In this document: one piece after another, positions 61,444-64,000 of the stretch
Layout: each line of letters opens with the position of its first letter
How positions within the stretch are numbered: the stretch's first letter is position 1
Source of the DNA: Modestobacter marinus
GTDB lineage: Bacteria > Actinomycetota > Actinomycetes > Mycobacteriales > Geodermatophilaceae
Length of the DNA: 64,000 nucleotides
Reading direction: 5' to 3'
NCBI RefSeq assembly: GCF_011758655.1
Contig: NZ_JAAMPA010000002.1
Span: 1 to 64,000, forward strand
The notes under the pieces: generated by a model
The model's input: the letters and a program-made list of their open reading frames with translations, nothing else
Database searches by the model: none
Told to the model about the DNA's origin: nothing
Made by a program: the position numbers and the translations under genes

Positions 61444-63390
61444 TCAGCCCTGCGGGCCGCTCCCGAAGTCGCCGAACGGCTCGCTCGCCATCGGGGCCAC
61501 GGGGGCCTGCGCGAGGAGCTGCCCCGCGGCGTCCACGGTGCGCACGGTGCGCGCGCCCTCGGGGAGGGCGACGACCGTGCCGCCCCCGGTCAGCGGGAGC
61601 TGGGCCAGCACCCGGTCGGTGGGGCCCAGCACCAGTGCGGCAGCCGCGGCCGGTGGCGCGGTGACCACGAGCCAGCTGCCGTCGCCCGGCTGTGCGCGCC
61701 CCGGCCGTTCGACCGTGCACGTCCGGACGACGGTCAGCGACGCCACCGGGGTGGGGCCGGGCGGGGTGGCGGTGCCGCAGGCAAGCGCCCCGCCGACGCC
61801 ACCGACCCAGGTCGTGACCACCAGCGCACCGCCGGGGCTGCGACCGACGACGACGGCGACGGTGCCCGGCCCCCGGCTCTGCGGCAGGGTGCCCGACCAC
61901 AGCAGCTCCGGCTGCAGCTCGGCGGGTTCCACGCCCAGCGGCACGGCCAACCCGACCAGGGCGGCCGCGACCACCCGTGCGTCGGGTTCGCCGTCGACCG
62001 GGCGCACCGGGTCGAGCTCGGGGAGCGGGGTGCTGCGGCCGGGCCGGTCCCCGGGCCAGTCGACGGCCGAGCGGTGCACCAGCCGTCCCTCCCGGGTGAC
62101 CCGGACGCTCAGCGCCGGGCCGTCCTCGGTGGTGGTCGCCGGGACGACGGCCACGCCCTCGACCGCCTCGACCGGCGTGTAGCCGCGGCCGACGGTGCCG
62201 CGCGGGCCGACCCGCAGCCGGTCGGAGACCTCGATCGTGTCGCCCGGTGCGGTGACCACCACCAGCGACGCCGCACCCGGCCCGCCCAGCAGCAGGGCGA
62301 CCGGCCGGCTGCGGCCCAGCCCCCGCGGGAATTGGGGGACGAGCGCGTCCGCGGATGCCCCGGTCGGCCCGATGAGCCAGGTGCCGCGGAAGTCCTCGTC
62401 CACCGTGCCGACGACCAGCGCCGCGCGGCCGGAGGGGGTGTCCCCGGCGAAGACCACGGTCCGGTCCGCGACCGGGGGCGCCGCCAGGCCACCCCAGTCG
62501 GCCCGCTGCACCGCGGCGAGGAACGCGGGGTCGTCGGCCAGCGACCCGCGGGCGGGACCGGTGAGGACGGGCGCGGTACGGACGGACGGCTCGTCGGCAG
62601 GGGCACCGGCCGACGGCCCGGCGCCCGACGGCCCGGCACCCGACGACGTGCCACCCGACGGCTCGGCGCCCGCCGAGGCGGCAGCCGACGGCCCGGCGGC
62701 GGGGTCGGGTCGGTCGGACGCCGGCCGGGTCAGCGCGCCGACCGCACCGGCGAGCAGCACCGCGGCCACCGTGGCCGCGGCCAGCACCCGCCGCCGCAGC
62801 CCCGTCCGCCGGTGCCCGACGTCGGCGACGGCCTGCGCGGCGTCCAGCCGCCACCCGCCCGGTGCCCCGGACAGCCGGGCCAGCCCGTCGTGCAGCCGCT
62901 GTTCCTCCGTCGCCGGCTGCGCGCGCCGGTAGGGGTCCGGCCGCACGGCCGGGCGCAGCCGCTCGGCACCCTCGGCAGCGGCCGCGTCGGCCGCCGCCGC
63001 CGGGACGCCGAGCACCGCGCCGACGGCGGCCGGGTCGAGGCCGTCGGCGACGCGGAACACCGTCGCGGCGCGGGTCCGCAGGGGGAGCTCCCGCAGCGCG
63101 CGGGCCAGCTCCTCGTCCACCGCCGGGGCGAGCGGATCGGGCAGCTCCTCGATGACCTGCTCGCTGCCCACCCCCCGGCGGCCGGCGCCGGTCACCAGCG
63201 CCCGGCGGGCCGTGGTCAGCGGGTCCGGCGCGGGCCAGGCCCGCCGGGTGCGGGTCAGGGCCCGCTGCACCAGCTCCTCGGCGGTGGCCCGGTCGCCGGT
63301 CAGCAGCAGCGCGGTGCGCAGCAGCCCGGGACGGTGGTCGGTGACGAACCGCGCGAAGCCGACGTCGTCCGGGAGTCCGTCGTCCGCCAC
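61444..63390 (-). CDS. ECF-sigma-like protein fused to a membrane segment and a large outer domain
   Basis: 648 residues. The first 170 look like a SigE-type ECF sigma factor: region 2 FARFVTDHRPGLLRTALLLTGDRATAEEL in pieces, and region 4 LPLRTRAATVFRVADGLDPAAVGAVLGV in pieces. A single membrane helix (RRRVLAAATVAAVLLAGAVGAL) follows at about 205-225, then a Pro/Ser/Gly-rich spacer and a long beta-rich outer region with no recognised family. Start GTG 63390 with GGGAGG upstream is preferred over the GTG at 63399. Sigma and extracytoplasmic domains in one chain suggest direct surface sensing, perhaps by proteolytic release. The sigma part is degenerate, so DNA-binding ability is not certain. 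Confidence 0.75.
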   Translation of the reverse strand: MADDGLPDDVGFARFVTDHRPGLLRTALLLTGDRATAEELVQRALTRTRRAWPAPDPLTTARRALVTGAGRRGVGSEQVIEELPDPLAPAVDEELARALRELPLRTRAATVFRVADGLDPAAVGAVLGVPAAAADAAAAEGAERLRPAVRPDPYRRAQPATEEQRLHDGLARLSGAPGGWRLDAAQAVADVGHRRTGLRRRVLAAATVAAVLLAGAVGALTRPASDRPDPAAGPSAAASAGAEPSGGTSSGAGPSGAGPSAGAPADEPSVRTAPVLTGPARGSLADDPAFLAAVQRADWGGLAAPPVADRTVVFAGDTPSGRAALVVGTVDEDFRGTWLIGPTGASADALVPQFPRGLGRSRPVALLLGGPGAASLVVVTAPGDTIEVSDRLRVGPRGTVGRGYTPVEAVEGVAVVPATTTEDGPALSVRVTREGRLVHRSAVDWPGDRPGRSTPLPELDPVRPVDGEPDARVVAAALVGLAVPLGVEPAELQPELLWSGTLPQSRGPGTVAVVVGRSPGGALVVTTWVGGVGGALACGTATPPGPTPVASLTVVRTCTVERPGRAQPGDGSWLVVTAPPAAAAALVLGPTDRVLAQLPLTGGGTVVALPEGARTVRTVDAAGQLLAQAPVAPMASEPFGDFGSGPQG

Positions 63391-63408
63391 GCCGCGCACC
63401 TCCCGGCC

Positions 63409-64000
63409 TCAGGCCGCAGCGTAGGCCTGGGTGAGCCGGGTGAAACCGTCGTCCAGCGACACCTGCGGCGTCCAGCGGAGCGCCTCGCGGGTGCGGCGCT
63501 GGTCGAACCAGTGCGCGGTCGCCAGCTGCTCGGCCAGGAACCGGGTCAGCGGGGGAGTGTCCCGCCGCTGGGTGACCATCCAGATCGCCTCGACGAGGCC
63601 GCCGGCGGCCCAGGCCGCCCGGTACGGCACCCGCCGGCGCGGCCCGGGGACGGCGGCGGCGCGGCACAGCCGGTCGATCACCTCGGCGACCGGGCGGGGC
63701 TCGCCGTTGGAGACCACCAGCGCCTCCCCGTGCACCCGGCCGCAGGCGTCGACCGCGGCGATCAGCGCGGCGGCGGCGTTGTCCACGTAGGTGGTGTCGA
63801 TGAGCGCGGCACCCGAGCCGATCACCGGCAGCCGCCCGGCCCGGGCCCGCTCGACGATCCGCTCGACCAGCTGGGTGTCCCCGGGACCCCAGACCAGGTG
63901 CGGGCGCACCGCGAGCACGGCGAGCGCGGCGTCGTCCGCGGCCAGTGCCTCCTGCTCGGCGACGGCCTTGGAGCGGGAGTAGTGCCCGCGGGCCCGCGCC
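63409..64000 (-). CDS. NAD-dependent epimerase/dehydratase (3-beta-HSD-like), cut by the window edge
   Basis: The C-terminal 196 residues of an extended SDR; the start lies beyond the right edge. The active-site YSRSKAVAE (Tyr-x3-Lys) is at the edge, followed by VRPHLVWGPGD, IDTTYVDNAAAALIAAVDA and the C-terminal RTREALRWTPQVSLDDGFTRL. Such enzymes epimerise or oxidise sugar nucleotides or steroids; without the N-terminal part the substrate is unknown. The sigma-like gene follows 18 bases downstream and may be co-transcribed. Confidence 0.85.
   Translation of the reverse strand, partial: ARARGHYSRSKAVAEQEALAADDAALAVLAVRPHLVWGPGDTQLVERIVERARAGRLPVIGSGAALIDTTYVDNAAAALIAAVDACGRVHGEALVVSNGEPRPVAEVIDRLCRAAAVPGPRRRVPYRAAWAAGGLVEAIWMVTQRRDTPPLTRFLAEQLATAHWFDQRRTREALRWTPQVSLDDGFTRLTQAYAAA

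Overview
The window is very GC-rich DNA with dense genes, many GTG starts, 4-bp ATGA/GTGA overlaps and GGAG-type ribosome binding sites. Protein content (CtpC/PacL-type zinc efflux, Fur-family Zur-like regulator, Rv0858c-type aminotransferase, NirBD, DppC-DppD fusion transporter) points to a soil- or plant-associated actinobacterium. A member of the Geodermatophilaceae (Blastococcus/Modestobacter-like) would fit, but that placement is an inference from gene style only. No tRNA, rRNA, CRISPR array, IS element or prophage was seen.

Layout: (1) 1-5.3 kb, metal homeostasis: a small protein behind a Fur-type box, a CtpC-like P-type ATPase with its PacL-like partner, a two-gene permease/TIGR03943 pair and a Zur-like regulator. 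(2) 5.3-15.7 kb, mixed metabolism: aldo/keto reductase, a Cys-rich pentapeptide-repeat protein, UPF0303, pyridoxal kinase, a monooxygenase-fold protein, a large secreted GH10 xylanase, a PfkB sugar kinase, a GGDEF/EAL protein with a degenerate GGDVF motif, and a Gfo/Idh/MocA oxidoreductase. (3) 15.8-46.1 kb, a catabolic island: FAD monooxygenase, DUF3500 protein, FAH-family hydrolase, alpha/beta hydrolase, quercetin-2,3-dioxygenase-like cupin, GH1, HSL esterase, IclR regulator, then on the other strand a peptide-type ABC importer, two GH78 alpha-L-rhamnosidases with an esterase between them, GH43, a nucleoside-hydrolase-like protein, then an SDR, GH2, DUF1349, GH3 and SGNH hydrolase. (4) 46.2-64 kb: zinc ADH, TetR/MFS drug efflux, NmrA-like protein, glutamine-transaminase-like enzyme plus omega-amidase, a protein of four tandem cold-shock domains, acyl-CoA synthetase, serine beta-lactamase-like hydrolase, a MarR/VOC pair with two clear operators, NirBD, a sigma-factor-like protein joined to a membrane segment, and a truncated NAD-dependent epimerase at the right edge.

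The main result is region 3. A 17-bp sequence close to CTGCCATTGGGCGGCAG occurs in five intergenic regions of the island (17.5, 21.3, 23.5, 24.4 and 39.7 kb), with weaker versions at 39.7 and 43.0 kb. Each lies at the head of a transcription unit, and one lies between the IclR gene and the ABC transporter operon. Together with rhamnosidases, beta-glycosidases, a quercetinase and ring-degradation enzymes, this suggests one IclR-controlled system. The proposed route imports intact plant flavonol glycosides (rutin-like compounds), strips rhamnose and glucose inside the cell (none of the island glycosidases has a signal peptide), opens the flavonol with the cupin and processes the phenolic products with the esterase, FAD monooxygenase, FAH hydrolase and the uncharacterised DUF3500 protein. 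The substrate is an inference; the repeated operator and gene content are read from the sequence.

Other points of interest are the four-cold-shock-domain protein, the membrane-anchored sigma-like protein, the zinc-efflux platform with a C-terminal HDHQH tail, the probable phosphodiesterase-only GGDEF/EAL protein, and several operator-like palindromes (xylanase, TetR, MarR, nirB promoters).
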